Program-made: the position numbers and the translations under genes | Assembly (NCBI GenBank): GCA_036924085.1 | Contig: JAVGWX010000007.1 | Coordinates: forward strand, 72,245,948 to 72,309,947 | Length of the DNA stretch: 64,000 nucleotides | Direction of reading: 5' to 3' | Origin: Ariolimax columbianus | Taxonomy: Eukaryota > Mollusca > Gastropoda > Stylommatophora > Arionidae | The notes under the pieces: model-generated | The model's database searches: none | What the model saw: only the letters and a program-made list of their open reading frames with translations | What the model was told of the DNA's origin: nothing | Part shown: positions 12,759 to 23,939 of the stretch, in pieces | How positions within the stretch are numbered: the first letter of the stretch is position 1 | How the letters are laid out: each line of letters opens with the position of its first letter

Positions 12759-12920
12759 TTGCCAATCTTGTTATAATTTCCGTTGAACAGTCGCCATTGT
12801 TGTTCATTCTGGAGCCCATATTCTCCAAGTTCGGAACCTATTCTGTTTCCACGTCCCCGAAATTGAATATATGTTGACACTGTTTTTTTATGTTTGGAAA
12901 AAGTTGAATCCACGCTTCAT
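12720..12920 (-). pseudogene. RTE-like reverse transcriptase relic
   Basis: One minus-strand frame reads NLENMGSRMNNNGDCSTE followed by IITRLAMEMQRLHNLR. This matches the RTE segment YLGS...NNGDC..E+..RLAMA.Q+L after the catalytic palm. The usual Tyr-Leu-Gly has become Asn-Met-Gly-type residues and the frame ends at a stop. The element is truncated on both sides, and its downstream end merges into the 38-bp minisatellite. Confidence 0.6.
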
Positions 12921-14039
12921 CTACTTCCATCTGCACTTAGCTGATATAACCCCTCTGTACTGTTTGATACTATCACACTATCGTCTGTGTATCCGCCGAT
13001 TGTAAAGGGAGCGTAACTTTCAATATTCTCATCATCTCTAATATGCCTCATTATGCACTATGCATTACTGTTAAATTAGAATGGGAAGAGTATATATCCC
13101 TAACGTACACCCATCTGTATTGCTAACCAGTCTGATATGTCCCCTGATACTCCGACAGCAACGTGTTGCTCCTGATATAATGGTTCGATTAGATGAATTA
13201 GATGTACTAGAAATCCCATGAATATATTATACTTTTTCACAATTTCTTATGTCTTACGGAATCTTTTTTAATGGACTAGATATATAAAATGAATTAGACT
13301 GTCGATGATACGTGAAAGTCAAATGACATCGCTTGGATTAGATGTACATGAATGCATCGCTTCCAATAACAGTGACTAAGATTTGATTGTCTCATGTGTA
13401 GACCCACTAATTGTGCAGAACTAAAAGTGTCACTGCACCTCAGAGGGTAGCGTAAGAGGCGAGTGTAAGGAGACCTCATAATGCAAAACAAAACGTTGCA
13501 GAAACGTCCACATCAGGATCACACAAACTGTTGATGTATAGGGTTTCTTTAAGTAGCCACCTACAGTAATGGTTCTGTGTTTCCAAAGTAGCCAGATGGA
13601 ACAACAGGATACGCTTAGAGATGTCATGGAACTTGGACATGACGAGCATGGAGAAGTCAAGGGGAAACTACTGTAAGCTATTCTAAATGTCAGTATGGTT
13701 TTACGAAAAAATGGCCCGAAATGATTACATGTAACAAAATTGAACCATACCCAGACTACAAATTGTCAAAAAACAATTGCCTCATTCCCTTGTTTTGTAT
13801 CAAATAGTCAGACAGGTTTGTTGAATAAAACATGACAGCAACGAATACATCAGTAGCGTGTAGTGAATAAGTTGATGTGGGAAGAGCACATCATCAAGAG
13901 GACACTCGGCAAGATGGAGAAAAATCGCAGAGGGAGATATACAAATAATAAGGATGAGAAAGGCAAGGCAGTCGGTTTAATGGATGAGGATAAAGTATAG
14001 GAAGACAAGAAAGCTTGAGTCTCATTGGCGTGCATCAAG
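12921..14039. other. No recognised gene
   Basis: Short frames at 13294-13660 (minus) and 13850-14038 (minus) lack recognisable motifs. No repeat stands out. Confidence 0.4.
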
Positions 14040-14730
14040 TAGAAGTAGACAAAACAACTAGAGTCTTTTTGATAAGGATAGTAGAGGAAGATAAAACATC
14101 TGGAGTCTCATAGATAGGGATCAAGTTTAAGAAGAAAGACAGCTGAAGGCTTATAGACACGGCTCCAGTAGTGGAAGATAATGCGACTGGAGGCTTAAAT
14201 ACACGACTAAATTAGAGGAAGATAAAACGACTGGATGCTTAAATACACGACTAAAGTAGAGGCAGATAAAACGACTGGAGGCTTAAATACACAACTAAAG
14301 TAGAGACAGATACAACGACTGGAGGCTTACATACACGACTAAATTAGAGGAATATAAAACGACTGGAGTCTAATATACACGACTAAAGTAGAAGAAGATA
14401 AAACGACTGGAGGCTTAAATACACGGCTAAAGTAGAGGAAGATAAATCAGCTGGAGGCTTATAGACACGACTCAAGCAGAGTCAGATAAAACGACTGGAG
14501 GCTTAAATACACGACTAAAGTAGAGGAAGATAAAACGACTGGAGGCTTAAATACACGGCTAAAGTAGAGGAAGATAAATCAGCTGGAGGCTTATAGGCAC
14601 GACTCAAGCAGAGTAAGATAAACAGCTGAAGTTTCATGGACACGGTATAAGTATAGAGAAACACGACTTTTATAGAGTCTCATAAACAAGGTTCAAGAAG
14701 ACATAGACAAGACAACAGTAGTCGTTTAGA
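14040..14730. repeat. 44-bp minisatellite, about 14 units
   Basis: Tandem array with core ACTAAAGTAGAGGAAGATAA followed by AACGACTGGAGGCTTAAATA. Outer units are diverged; central units (14190-14620) are well conserved. A longer block including the AAATCAGCTGGAGGCTTATA variant is repeated, so some multi-unit segments were copied together. No coding frame is kept. Confidence 0.85.
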
Positions 14731-14787
14731 CTAGTCTCACGTGATGAAAGACACGGCAAATGTAGTCGACTATTTAAGAAGAGGGAT

Positions 14788-15828
14788 CTTCTTCTTCTTC
14801 TTCTTCTTCGTCGCACGCAGTCAGACAGTAACCATTATTTTTTCGAAAAAAGCGGCGGTCATCCTGAGGCTGTCGCCACTGCCATAGAGCTTGTCTTGCA
14901 GTTCCACTGGTGATGGCCACATCTGCTCTCTCTGATCCTCGTATGTCGGGCAGTTCTGCAGCAGATGTTCAGCGGTCATTTTACCAGTACCGCACGCGCA
15001 TTCGTCGATACCACCTATCTTCAATTTGTTGAATAGGTGGTACCTCAGTCTATTGTGGCCAGTGCGAAGTCTGAAGACAACGACCTGCTCTCTTCGGTTC
15101 AACTGGTAATAGGCATCGTTTTTGGTGTAACCAGTATGTTCGGTTTCCCATTTGGTCATTTATCTGGCTTTGATAAGCCGTTTTGACTCTTCGTACGTCA
15201 TACTAGTATCTGTTTGTGGTAGTCTTGCACCTTCTTTTGCCAGTCTGTCTGCCTCCTCGTTGCCTTGGATGTTGCAGCGCGATAGGACCCACTGTACCAC
15301 TACCCTTTTTGGTGCGGACTGCTGGCACAGTTTGCAGAGTGCTGCTCTTAAGTCATTAAGCTCAGTATTTTTCTCAGTGCGAAGTCTGAAGACAACGACC
15401 TGCTCTCTTCGGTTCAACTGGTAATATGCATCGTTTTTGGTGTAACCTGTATGTTCGGTTTCCCATTTGGTCATGTATCTGGCTTTGATAAGCCGTTTTG
15501 ACTCTTCGTACGCCATACTAGTATCTGTTTGTGGTAGTCTTGCACCTTCTTTTGCCAGTCTGTCTGCCTCCTCGTTGCCTTGGATGTTGCAGTGCGATGG
15601 GACCCACTGTACCACTACCCTTTTTGGTGCGGACTGCTGGCACAGTTTGCAGAGTGCTGCTCTTAAGTCATTAAGCTCAGTGTTTTTCTGCAGTGCGAAG
15701 TCTGAAGACAACGACTTGCTCTCTTCGGTTCAACTGGTAATAGGCATCGTTTTTGGTGTAACCTGTATGTTCGGTTTCCCATTTGGTCATGTATCTGGCT
15801 TTAATAAGCCGTTTTGACTCTTCGTACG
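14788..15828 (-). mobile_element. LINE-A 3' fragment with 315-bp internal tandem duplication
   Basis: Minus-strand, 5'-truncated copy of LINE-A. It carries the end of RNase H (KNTELNDLRAALCKLC, WVPSHCNIQGNEEADRLAKE) and the C-terminal CxC-x8-H-x4-C knuckle (CACGTGKMTAEHLLQNC), ending in a CTT-repeat (GAA tail on its own strand). The block from KNTELND to VFRLRT is present twice, and the following YEESK to FRLRT part a third time; the repeat spacing is 315 and 316 bp (markers at 15061, 15376, 15692). Perfect 12-bp direct repeats AAGAAGAGGGAT at 14776-14787 and 15829-15840 mark the insertion. A stop (TAA at 15157-15159 complement) precedes the last block, so it is non-functional. Confidence 0.9.
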
Positions 15829-15840
15829 AAGAAGAGGGAT

Positions 15841-16780
15841 AGCATTGCACCAATCGTCTCATTAATAGGGCTTAGGTAAGTGAAGACAAAACAACCATCT
15901 CGAGTAGCATATACAAAGCTCAAGAAAAGTCAGACAAGACAGATCGCGTCGTATAGGCATGGCTTGAGAAGGTGCCTCAGAGCAGCATTACTAATTTCTT
16001 CTACAAAGAATATTTGCTCGTGACAGCGATGACAAAACAACTATTTATTTACATATAAATCGTAATGTGAAAAATTGAAGTATTAGGCAGCTAGGCATTC
16101 GAGCACGGGACCTCTTGTTGACGGAAGCGCTTTGCACCAAGAAGGAGATGTTGAGGACCTAGACCAGGGTGTGTAGTACCTTAACTGATCTGTCTCTTTT
16201 TTTATGGTCGTTCTCACCGACAAACATTCTTTGTTTACAACTCGCTGTCTCGAAGGTTTCTCATGTTCCATGATCTCCTCTACTTAGTTCTTGGTGGGCC
16301 TGTACTTCTACAGGGGCAGTTGTCCATGTGCTGGTCCCAGCGCTTGGCGTGAAGATGGGCTGATTTAAGAGTGAGCAGATTGGCATGGGTAAGAAATGGA
16401 TGTGGGTTTGTAAATGGGCAGGTTGAGATGATTAATAGAAGTGCAAGTTGGTGGAATGAAGTTGAGGCTGAGACAAATTTAGCATTAGAACTGATTGGTT
16501 GAACGAGGCCGTGGTTTGGTAGGGGGAGTAAGGGGGGGGGGTGGTATAGAGATGACAGATGTGCATAGTTAGAAGTATTACATTATTTCACATTATAGAC
16601 ATCATTAAAATTCCTCTAACGTATCTGAATCAATAAAACATGTGACGTGCCGGAGTTCTCTGAGCTTTGAATATTATGTTAAGTTTTGTTCCGAAAATAG
16701 GAGGAGAAAACAGATCTGTTCTTTGGTTTCTATGGAGAAACTATAAAAAGATCCATTTGCGTGCTTAGACTAGTCTCTAT
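15841..16780. other. No recognised gene; G-run
   Basis: Mostly unremarkable. A G-rich run lies at about 16518-16545. A weak tRNA-like segment on the minus strand near 16085-16150 was not strong enough to call. Confidence 0.4.
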
Positions 16781-16784
16781 GTAA

Positions 16785-17035
16785 AGAAAGGTCTTTATAG
16801 GAAGACTGGTCTATATGAGAAGACTGGTCTATTTGGTAAGAATGGTCTATTTGGTAAGACTGGTCTCTACGGAAATACTGGTTTCTATGGGAAGCCATGT
16901 CTCTATGAAAAGACTGGTCTGTATGGGAAGACTGGTCTCCTTGGAAAGTCTGGTTTAATGGGAAGAATTATCTTTATGGGAAGTGGTATGTATGTGAAGA
17001 CTGGTCTATATGTGGAAAGACTAGTCTTTCTATGA
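16785..17035. repeat. 17-18 bp minisatellite
   Basis: Imperfect tandem units built on GGGAAGACTGGTCTATATG, with variants such as GGTAAGACTGGTCTCTACG; about fourteen units. Non-coding. Confidence 0.85.
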
Positions 17036-17104
17036 AATGGGAAAACTGGTTTTATTGCAGAAAGAAAAGTCTATGTGAGAACACTTAATTGGGATGACTG
17101 CTCT

Positions 17105-19010
17105 CAATGAGCACGCGCACGCACACGAACACACACACACGCACGCACGCACACATGTATACATACATACATATATACATACATACATACATACACACAT
17201 ACATACATACAAACATACATATATAAATACACACATACATATATACATACGTACACACATTCATATACACATACATACACACATTCATATACACATACAT
17301 ACATACCCACATACATACATACCCACATACATACATACATACCAACATACATACATACATACCCACATACATACAAACATACATACATACATATATACAT
17401 ACCCACATACCCACATACATTCATCTATACATACATACATACATATATGCATACATACATACATACCATCATACATACATACATACACAAATACATACAT
17501 ACATACATAAAAATAAATACCCACAAACATATATACATACCCACATGCATACATACATACCCACATACATACATACATACCCACATACATAACAACCACA
17601 TACATACATACATACATACATACCCACACACATACATACATACCCACATACATACATACACACATACCCACATACATACATACATCCATACATACATTTC
17701 CCACATACATACATCCATACATACACACCCACATACATACATACATACATACCCACATACATACAAACCCACATACATACATACATACACATAAACATAC
17801 ATACTCACATACCCACATACATACATACATACATACCCATATGCATACATACCCACATACATACATACATACATACATACCCACATACCCACATACATAC
17901 ATACATACCCACATACATAACAACCACATACATACATACATACATACCCACACACATACATACATACCCACATACATACATACACACATACCCACATACA
18001 TACATACATACATTTCCCACATACATACATCCATACATACACACCCACATACATACATACATACCCACATACATACAAACCCACATACATACATACATAC
18101 ACACAAACATACATACTCACATACCCACATACATACATACATACCCATATGCATACATACCCACATACATACATACATACCCACATACCCACATACATAC
18201 ATACATACCCACATGCATACATACCCACATACATACATACATGCATACCCACATACATGCATGCATACTCACAAACATGCATACATACATAAATACACAC
18301 ATACATACATACCCACATACATACATACATACCCACATACATACATACTTACCCACATCCATACATACCCACATACATACATACATACATACATAGCCAC
18401 ATACATACATACATACCCACATACATACCTACATAACCACATACATACATACACATATACCCACATTCATACCCTCATACATACCCACATACATACAGAC
18501 CCACATACATACATACATACATTTCCACATACATACCTACATACATAAATACATACTCACATACATACCCACATACATACATACATACCCACATAGATAC
18601 ATACATACCCACATACATACATATATACCCACATACATACATACCCACATACATACATACATACATACCCATATACATGCATACATACATACATACATAC
18701 ATGCATACATACATACATCCATACATACATACATACCCACATACATACATCCATACATACATACATACATACATATATGCATACATACATACATACATTC
18801 CCACATACATGCATACACACATACATACATACATAAAAATAAATACCCAAAAACATATATACATACCCACATACATACATACATACCCACATACATACAT
18901 ACATACCCATATACATACATACCACATACATATATACATACATACATACATACATACATACATACATACATCCATACAAACATACATTCATCCATACAAA
19001 ATGCATTCTG
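17105..19010. repeat. CATA/CCCACATA satellite, 1.9 kb
   Basis: Nearly pure ACATACATACCCACATACAT-type sequence. A higher-order repeat is visible: the block with CATAACAACCACAT and CATTTCCCACAT recurs with a spacing of 328 bp (AACAACC at 17591 and 17919). Another block (AAAAATAAATACCCA) recurs at about 17508 and 18834. Both strands have long open frames (MYVCMWVCMYV and IHTYIHTH types) only because the 4-bp motif lacks stops in several frames; these are not genes. Confidence 0.95.
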
Positions 19011-19910
19011 TACAACTATAGGCAACAAGAGCACGACATGTTAATCTCTACACACCAGAATGGAAAGACCACTTTTAAAGAGGAAGTAATTTTTACAAGA
19101 GCTGGGAAGAAATGCTCGTCGAAATGTGGTAGAAAAATTAAGCACACTGACATAACCGATTTTCAGCTCAGTTCATGTTGACATTCATTACACAAACCTT
19201 GAAAGATTCCCTGGCACTTGAAAACTGTTTTCCTTTGACAACATGAAAGGTATATTCAACATTACATGTGCATTGAGTTAACACTTGTGTACATGAATTG
19301 ACATGGTAACATCACATCATGAATCACTGGGGGCAGATTAGCCTTGTCATTCATTCTCTTTTATATAATCTTCTCTTGCATTAAGAAATGTAACCTATTT
19401 ATTTTAGCTTCACAGTATCAAAGGGCGTACATGACATGTCACACGAGAGTGACAAACAGAAAAATGTAGTCCTATAGCGGACATCGACGTCGACGATGAA
19501 GTGTTAGTTGAACAAGCATCATCAACTTTATTTTCAGATTAACGTTTTATTTCCATTTTTGTTTAAAACAGAGCTGTTGTATTGTATATATATCTATAAT
19601 AAATATATATAATAAATATCTAATTCAAAATCTTACCGTGTGCGTAACCTTGCTGTGTCAAATGTTGGTCTACTCGTCTGCAAATGGGTACTTGATTCTG
19701 ACAACATAAATGAAGCCAAGTCAGTGATGACAATAACTGTTAATCTTACCTTATAAGCGACAATAACAACTACTGAATCAGCTAAGACTGTATTACACAA
19801 TCATAGGCCGTCACCCCAATTGGAGTGTTGTCGAAAGATAATTATTGAATTTAGGTTTAGGTAAACGCTGAAGAGCTATATTGAAATATTACTGTTATCC
19901 GTTTGCAGAA
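19011..19910. other. No recognised gene
   Basis: AT-rich sequence; (TA)-rich short run at about 19583-19620. No motif identified. Confidence 0.4.
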
Positions 19911-20070
19911 TGGAGAGAAGACTAATTTTAGGCCATGCATAACATACTGATCCAACAATGTTAGTCAGGTCAGACAAAATTTGTGGACCAAGACCTCCCC
20001 TTTCTTCCGCGCAGTTCTCCAAGAAAACGGACAGTTTTTAATGGCAATCTTCGTTATGAGGTGGTGATCG
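19911..20070 (+). repeat. Interspersed repeat R2, copy 2
   Basis: Diverged partner of 12386-12549, same orientation. See that entry for the shared landmarks. Confidence 0.45.
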
Positions 20071-20229
20071 AAATGATCCTGATAGAAGTGAGCGACACTT
20101 ACATGAAGTCAAGCACAGCACAACCGCCTGGGGAAGCTTGGTCTACATTGATCTTTATGCTCGGGATGTGAGGTAAACTACTACAACCTGTTACTTAACG
20201 CTCTTTACAAGAAGCACATAATCTGATTC

Positions 20230-20813
20230 ACTGAATGCATTCAACAGTTCAGGTGCCATCTCCTCATCGATAGTCGGCTGCGATAGATCTCCAGTGAACT
20301 CTATTTCTTGCGGTAATGGTGGAATCTGAGAGGCTTTTTCCAATCCATCTCCTGATGTTATCCACCCACTTAGAGCGTGGTCTGCATCTTGAACGACTGC
20401 TTTCCACCCTTCTCTCCAGTAGGATCTTAAACAAGAAGGTATGTCTTATATGACCAAAATAACGTAACTTCCTAAACATGTTTTCGATCATTCATTCTCT
20501 TTTCACCCCCAACTTTTCCAATACCTCCAAATGTGTTTTCTTCTTTTTCCAAGAAATGCGACCCAATCTTCTATTTACCCACATTTTGAAGGCTTCAATA
20601 CTCTTTTCAACCTTGTTATTCCTTGTCCATGTTTCTGCTCTATAAAGTAGTGACAAGTATACAAAACACCTGACAATTCTCATTTTCAAATTCTAATTTA
20701 TCTGTTTGGATGTCAGTATGTGTCGCATGTTGTCGAATACCATCTTGGCCATACCTATTCTGTTTCTGATTTCTTTTTCCCAGCTTCCTTCTTCCGTAAT
20801 TATATGACCAGGT
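20230..20813 (-). pseudogene. RTE-like LINE, C-terminal half (split by LINE-A)
   Basis: The minus strand from 20813 down reads ITEEGSWEKEIRNRIGMAKM, then FKMRIVRCFVY, LLYRAETWTRN, a KSIEAFKMWVNRRLGRISWK block and LEVLEKLGVKRE. It ends with KLRYFGHIRH, SRSRCRPRSKWVDNIRRW and RVHWRSIAADY. This is the thumb and C-terminal region of an RTE-clade reverse transcriptase. At least one in-frame stop breaks it. Its N-terminal continuation is on the far side of the LINE-A insertion (22675-23035). The last 12 bp (20802-20813) are the duplicated target site. Confidence 0.85.
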
Positions 20814-22674
20814 CAGAGTCCAAATACAAGGGCAGATGAGCAAAAAGGTGACACTCGAGCAGGGAGTACCCCAAGGGGGAGTACTGTCACCCACACTCTT
20901 CCTGGTATATATAAACGATATTACAGAGAATATACCAAGAAGAGTCCATAGCTCAATGTTTGCAGACGATCTGGCTATGTGGACCTCTGAAAAGAATCTC
21001 ACCATAGCAAGAAATCGGATGCAAACGGCCCTAACATCGCTGGAAGAGTGGGCGAACTCATGGCTGGTCAAAATAAACGAGGAGAAAACCACGTGCACAA
21101 TATTCTCGCTCTCATTAAAACCCCAAAGTACCAAATTAAGCCTAAATGGCAAAATCCTGCAGCCAAACGACAACCCAACCTATCTGGGAGTCACATTTGA
21201 TCGGCGCATGACATGGAAAAGTCAGATTGAGAGAAACCGAATGAAAGCCAGAGAAAGAATGGCGATCATGAGGAAACTTGCTGGCACAAGCTGGGGAGCA
21301 GACGAAGGCATACTAAAGAAACTGTACACTGGAAGAGTGAGACCAGTTCTCGAGTATGGCATCGCGGCATGGACAACAGCAGCGAAGGCGAACTTCGATA
21401 AAGTTAACAAACTTCAAAACCAAGCCATGAGAATCATAACTGGTGGCATGAAGTCAACGCCAATTGTAGAACTTGAAAAGATTACAAAACTGCAATCCAT
21501 GACCGACAGAAGAGACTGCAGAGCCCAGCTGCAGTCAGAGAAACTCCGAAGACTGACGGACCATCCAATGTACCAGAGGCTAAACAATTTGGGAACTGGG
21601 AAACTAAAGCGGAGAAACTTTGCAGAAATAGCCAAAGCAAAGATGCACGAAGATCCCATAAACGCACTAACAACACCAAAACCCATCACTACTGTACGAA
21701 AACCTACTTGGAGGCAGGATATATTTCCAGAGGTGGTAGAAAATATACCAGGTATTGCAAACAAAAACTGCCAGACCGAAAAAGAAAGGAGAGACACTAC
21801 CTTAAGCTTCATAACGAAAAGCTACCCAAGCATGGACTGGACCCATGCATACACCGACGGTTCTGTAACAAACACTACACAGAACGGAGGGGCAGGAGCA
21901 TTCCTGAACCTACCAAATGGCAGAAAAATAACACTGTCATTCGCTACTGGTAAGTACACGAGCAATTTCAGAGCAGAGGCAGAGGCACTGAGGGCGGCAG
22001 TGGAAGAAATGGTAACACACAGTGAAAATGAGAGCCATATAGTCCTGCTGACAGATGCTCTCGAAGTAGTCACAGCGCTAAAAAGCCAGAAAAACACTGA
22101 GCTTAATGACTTAAGAGCAGCACTCTGCAAACTGTGCCAACAGTCCGCACCAAAAAGGGTAGTGGTACAGTGGGTTCCGTCACACTGCAACATCCAAGGC
22201 AACGAGGAGGCAGACAGACTGGCAAAAGAAGGTGCAAGGCTACCACAAATAGATACCAGTATGACGTACGAAGAGTCAAAACGGCTTATCAAAGCCAGGT
22301 ACATGTCCAAATGGGAAACCGAACATACTGGTTACACCAAAAACGATGCCTATTACCAGTTGAACCGAAGAGAGCAGGTCGTTGTCTTCAGACTTCGCAC
22401 TGGCCACAACAGACTGAGGTACCACCTCTTCAACAAATTGAAGATAGGGTGTACCGACGAATGCCCGTGCGGTACTGGTAAAATGACCACTGAACATCTG
22501 CTGCAGAACTGCCCGACATACGAGGATCAGAGAGAGCAGATGTGGCCATTGCCAGTGGAACTGCAAGACAAGCTCTATGGTAGTGGCGAGAGTCTCAGGA
22601 TGACCGCCGCTTTTTTCGAGAAAATAATGGTTACTGTCTGACTGTGTACGCAGAAGAAGCAGAAGAAGAAGAAG
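20814..22674 (+). mobile_element. LINE-A (I-group-like LINE), 5'-truncated copy with intact 3' ORF
   Basis: An insertion of 1861 bp flanked by perfect 12-bp target duplications ATATGACCAGGT (20802-20813 and 22675-22686). It begins inside the RT domain and ends with a GAA-rich tail (about 22650-22674). It lies in the RTE relic of opposite orientation, so it is the younger element. This is the best-preserved LINE-A here: its reading frame stays open to the natural stop. Presence of RNase H after RT, and the short trinucleotide tail, point to the I/Jockey superfamily (I, Nimb or LOA-like); the exact clade cannot be settled by eye. Confidence 0.92.
20836..22641 (+). CDS. LINE-A ORF2 C-terminal part: reverse transcriptase, RNase H, CCHC-type knuckle
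   Basis: A 601-codon open frame; the ATG used is internal to the original ORF2, so this is a truncated protein. The RT palm blocks GVPQGGVLSPTLFLVYIND (residues 10-28) and FADD (42-45, the catalytic aspartates) are intact. They are followed by the TYLGVTFDRRMTW thumb-proximal block. RNase H shows candidate catalytic acids D341 (YTDGS), E381 or E383 (FRAEAEA), D407 (LLTDA) and D460 (EEADRLAK). The C-terminus has C543-x-C545-x8-H554-x4-C559, a zinc-knuckle-like motif typical of I/Jockey-group LINEs. Endonuclease, gag-like ORF1 and fingers domain are absent. Expression or mobility is not implied; without the 5' part it should be immobile by itself. Confidence 0.88.
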   Translation: MSKKVTLEQGVPQGGVLSPTLFLVYINDITENIPRRVHSSMFADDLAMWTSEKNLTIARNRMQTALTSLEEWANSWLVKINEEKTTCTIFSLSLKPQSTKLSLNGKILQPNDNPTYLGVTFDRRMTWKSQIERNRMKARERMAIMRKLAGTSWGADEGILKKLYTGRVRPVLEYGIAAWTTAAKANFDKVNKLQNQAMRIITGGMKSTPIVELEKITKLQSMTDRRDCRAQLQSEKLRRLTDHPMYQRLNNLGTGKLKRRNFAEIAKAKMHEDPINALTTPKPITTVRKPTWRQDIFPEVVENIPGIANKNCQTEKERRDTTLSFITKSYPSMDWTHAYTDGSVTNTTQNGGAGAFLNLPNGRKITLSFATGKYTSNFRAEAEALRAAVEEMVTHSENESHIVLLTDALEVVTALKSQKNTELNDLRAALCKLCQQSAPKRVVVQWVPSHCNIQGNEEADRLAKEGARLPQIDTSMTYEESKRLIKARYMSKWETEHTGYTKNDAYYQLNRREQVVVFRLRTGHNRLRYHLFNKLKIGCTDECPCGTGKMTTEHLLQNCPTYEDQREQMWPLPVELQDKLYGSGESLRMTAAFFEKIMVTV

Positions 22675-23035
22675 ATATGACCAGGTAAGAGAAACTCTGT
22701 ACCTGTACAAGTAGTTGATCTTTTATTATTATCTTCATACATGGATTCTTGTCACTTTTCCCAATTATCATAGTCTTTTTGTCTTTATGTTTATGTCTAA
22801 TCAAAACTCTTGACTTATTGAGTATATTGTCACAAGCTCCTGTAATTCTTGCTCATTGTTTGCCATCAAAACTGTATCCTCCGCATATCTTAGATTGTTC
22901 ATTGCCACTCCTCCAATGACAGGCCATGGCATCCCGTCTATCTGTTTGAATATTTCTTCTGTGTTGATATTAAAAAGACAAGGGGATAATACATATTCAA
23001 CAACAACTAAAACAACAATAATATCCCTCAATAGA
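22675..23035 (-). pseudogene. RTE-like LINE, RT palm part (split by LINE-A)
   Basis: Minus-strand frame VVVEYVLSPCLFNINTEEIF, then QIDGMPWPVIGGVAMNNLRY and AEDTVLMANNEQELQELV: the RTE palm in which the catalytic YADD is now YAED. Downstream, in broken frame, are the equivalents of KTKTMIIGKSDKNP and KDQLLVQVQSFSYL, which run directly into the block at 20813. Removing the LINE-A insertion and one 12-bp repeat makes the homology continuous. Confidence 0.85.
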
Positions 23036-23117
23036 CTCAGATAAATACATAGGGAAGCTTCAATGCATGTATGTGATCTATAGAAAGAGAGGTGGTAATG
23101 GACAGGAGGGATTTACA

Positions 23118-23126
23118 TATATGTAT

Positions 23127-23163
<37 letters not shown>

Positions 23164-23178
23164 AAGATATATAGATAT

Positions 23179-23241
<63 letters not shown>

Positions 23242-23244
23242 TAT

Positions 23245-23321
<77 letters not shown>

Positions 23322-23526
23322 TACAGATAGATAGACATATATATAGATAGACAGATTCATAGATAGAAAGATATATAGATAGAAAGATATATAGATAAAA
23401 AGATATATAGATAGAAAGATATATAGATAGCAAGATATATAGATAGCAAGATATATAGATAGAAAGATATATATATAGATATATAGATAGAAATATATAT
23501 ATATATATATATAAATATATAAAGAT

Positions 23527-23609
<83 letters not shown>

Positions 23610-23625
23610 AAGAAAGAAAGAGAAC
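23118..23625. repeat. GATA/TAGA microsatellite
   Basis: About 0.5 kb of (GATA)n with AGAAAGATATATAGAT variants in the middle (23355-23520) and a GAAA end. The YLSIYLSI-type reading frames on the minus strand are translations of the repeat. Confidence 0.97.
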
Positions 23626-23939
23626 TAAAAAAGAGATTAGTAAACGGGGGGAGCTTACTCCGACGTAGGGAAAACTATAGGACAAGATAATGAGTAGTGC
23701 ATGAGCTACAGCGATCAGCGACCCAAAGCTGACAGTGAGCGTCACGACCAGCGAATCAGAGTTTACAAGACCGATCTACAACTCTACGTGGTGATCCGGG
23801 TTAACAAGCTGCAACGAAGCAGATTGGCTAAAGTGAAGGGATAGAGAAGGGAAGGTTAAACAGGTACTAAAAAATGTCTTTTGAAATCGGATGTGTAGGA
23901 TCGACATCGATGGAGGAGGCTCACCCTGGGGGTCACTCT
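23626..23939. other. No recognised gene
   Basis: Unique-looking sequence between the microsatellite and repeat R1; no motif. Confidence 0.4.

Noticed and set aside
16083..16160. tRNA-like segment on the minus strand (TTGGTGCAAAGCG and GTGCTCGAATGCC)
   Set aside because: The boxes deviate from consensus and no SINE body or stem pairing is evident.
17085..19034. Many long ORFs of MYVCMWVC or IHTYIHTH type
   Set aside because: Low-complexity translation of the CATA satellite, open in several frames on both strands.
21414..22310. Minus-strand ORFs (132 and 162 codons) opposite LINE-A, repeated at other copies
   Set aside because: They recur wherever LINE-A occurs and are exact antisense shadows of its RT and RNase H coding sequence.
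23113..23745. 210-codon minus-strand ORF rich in YLSIYLSI
   Set aside because: Translation of the GATA microsatellite.
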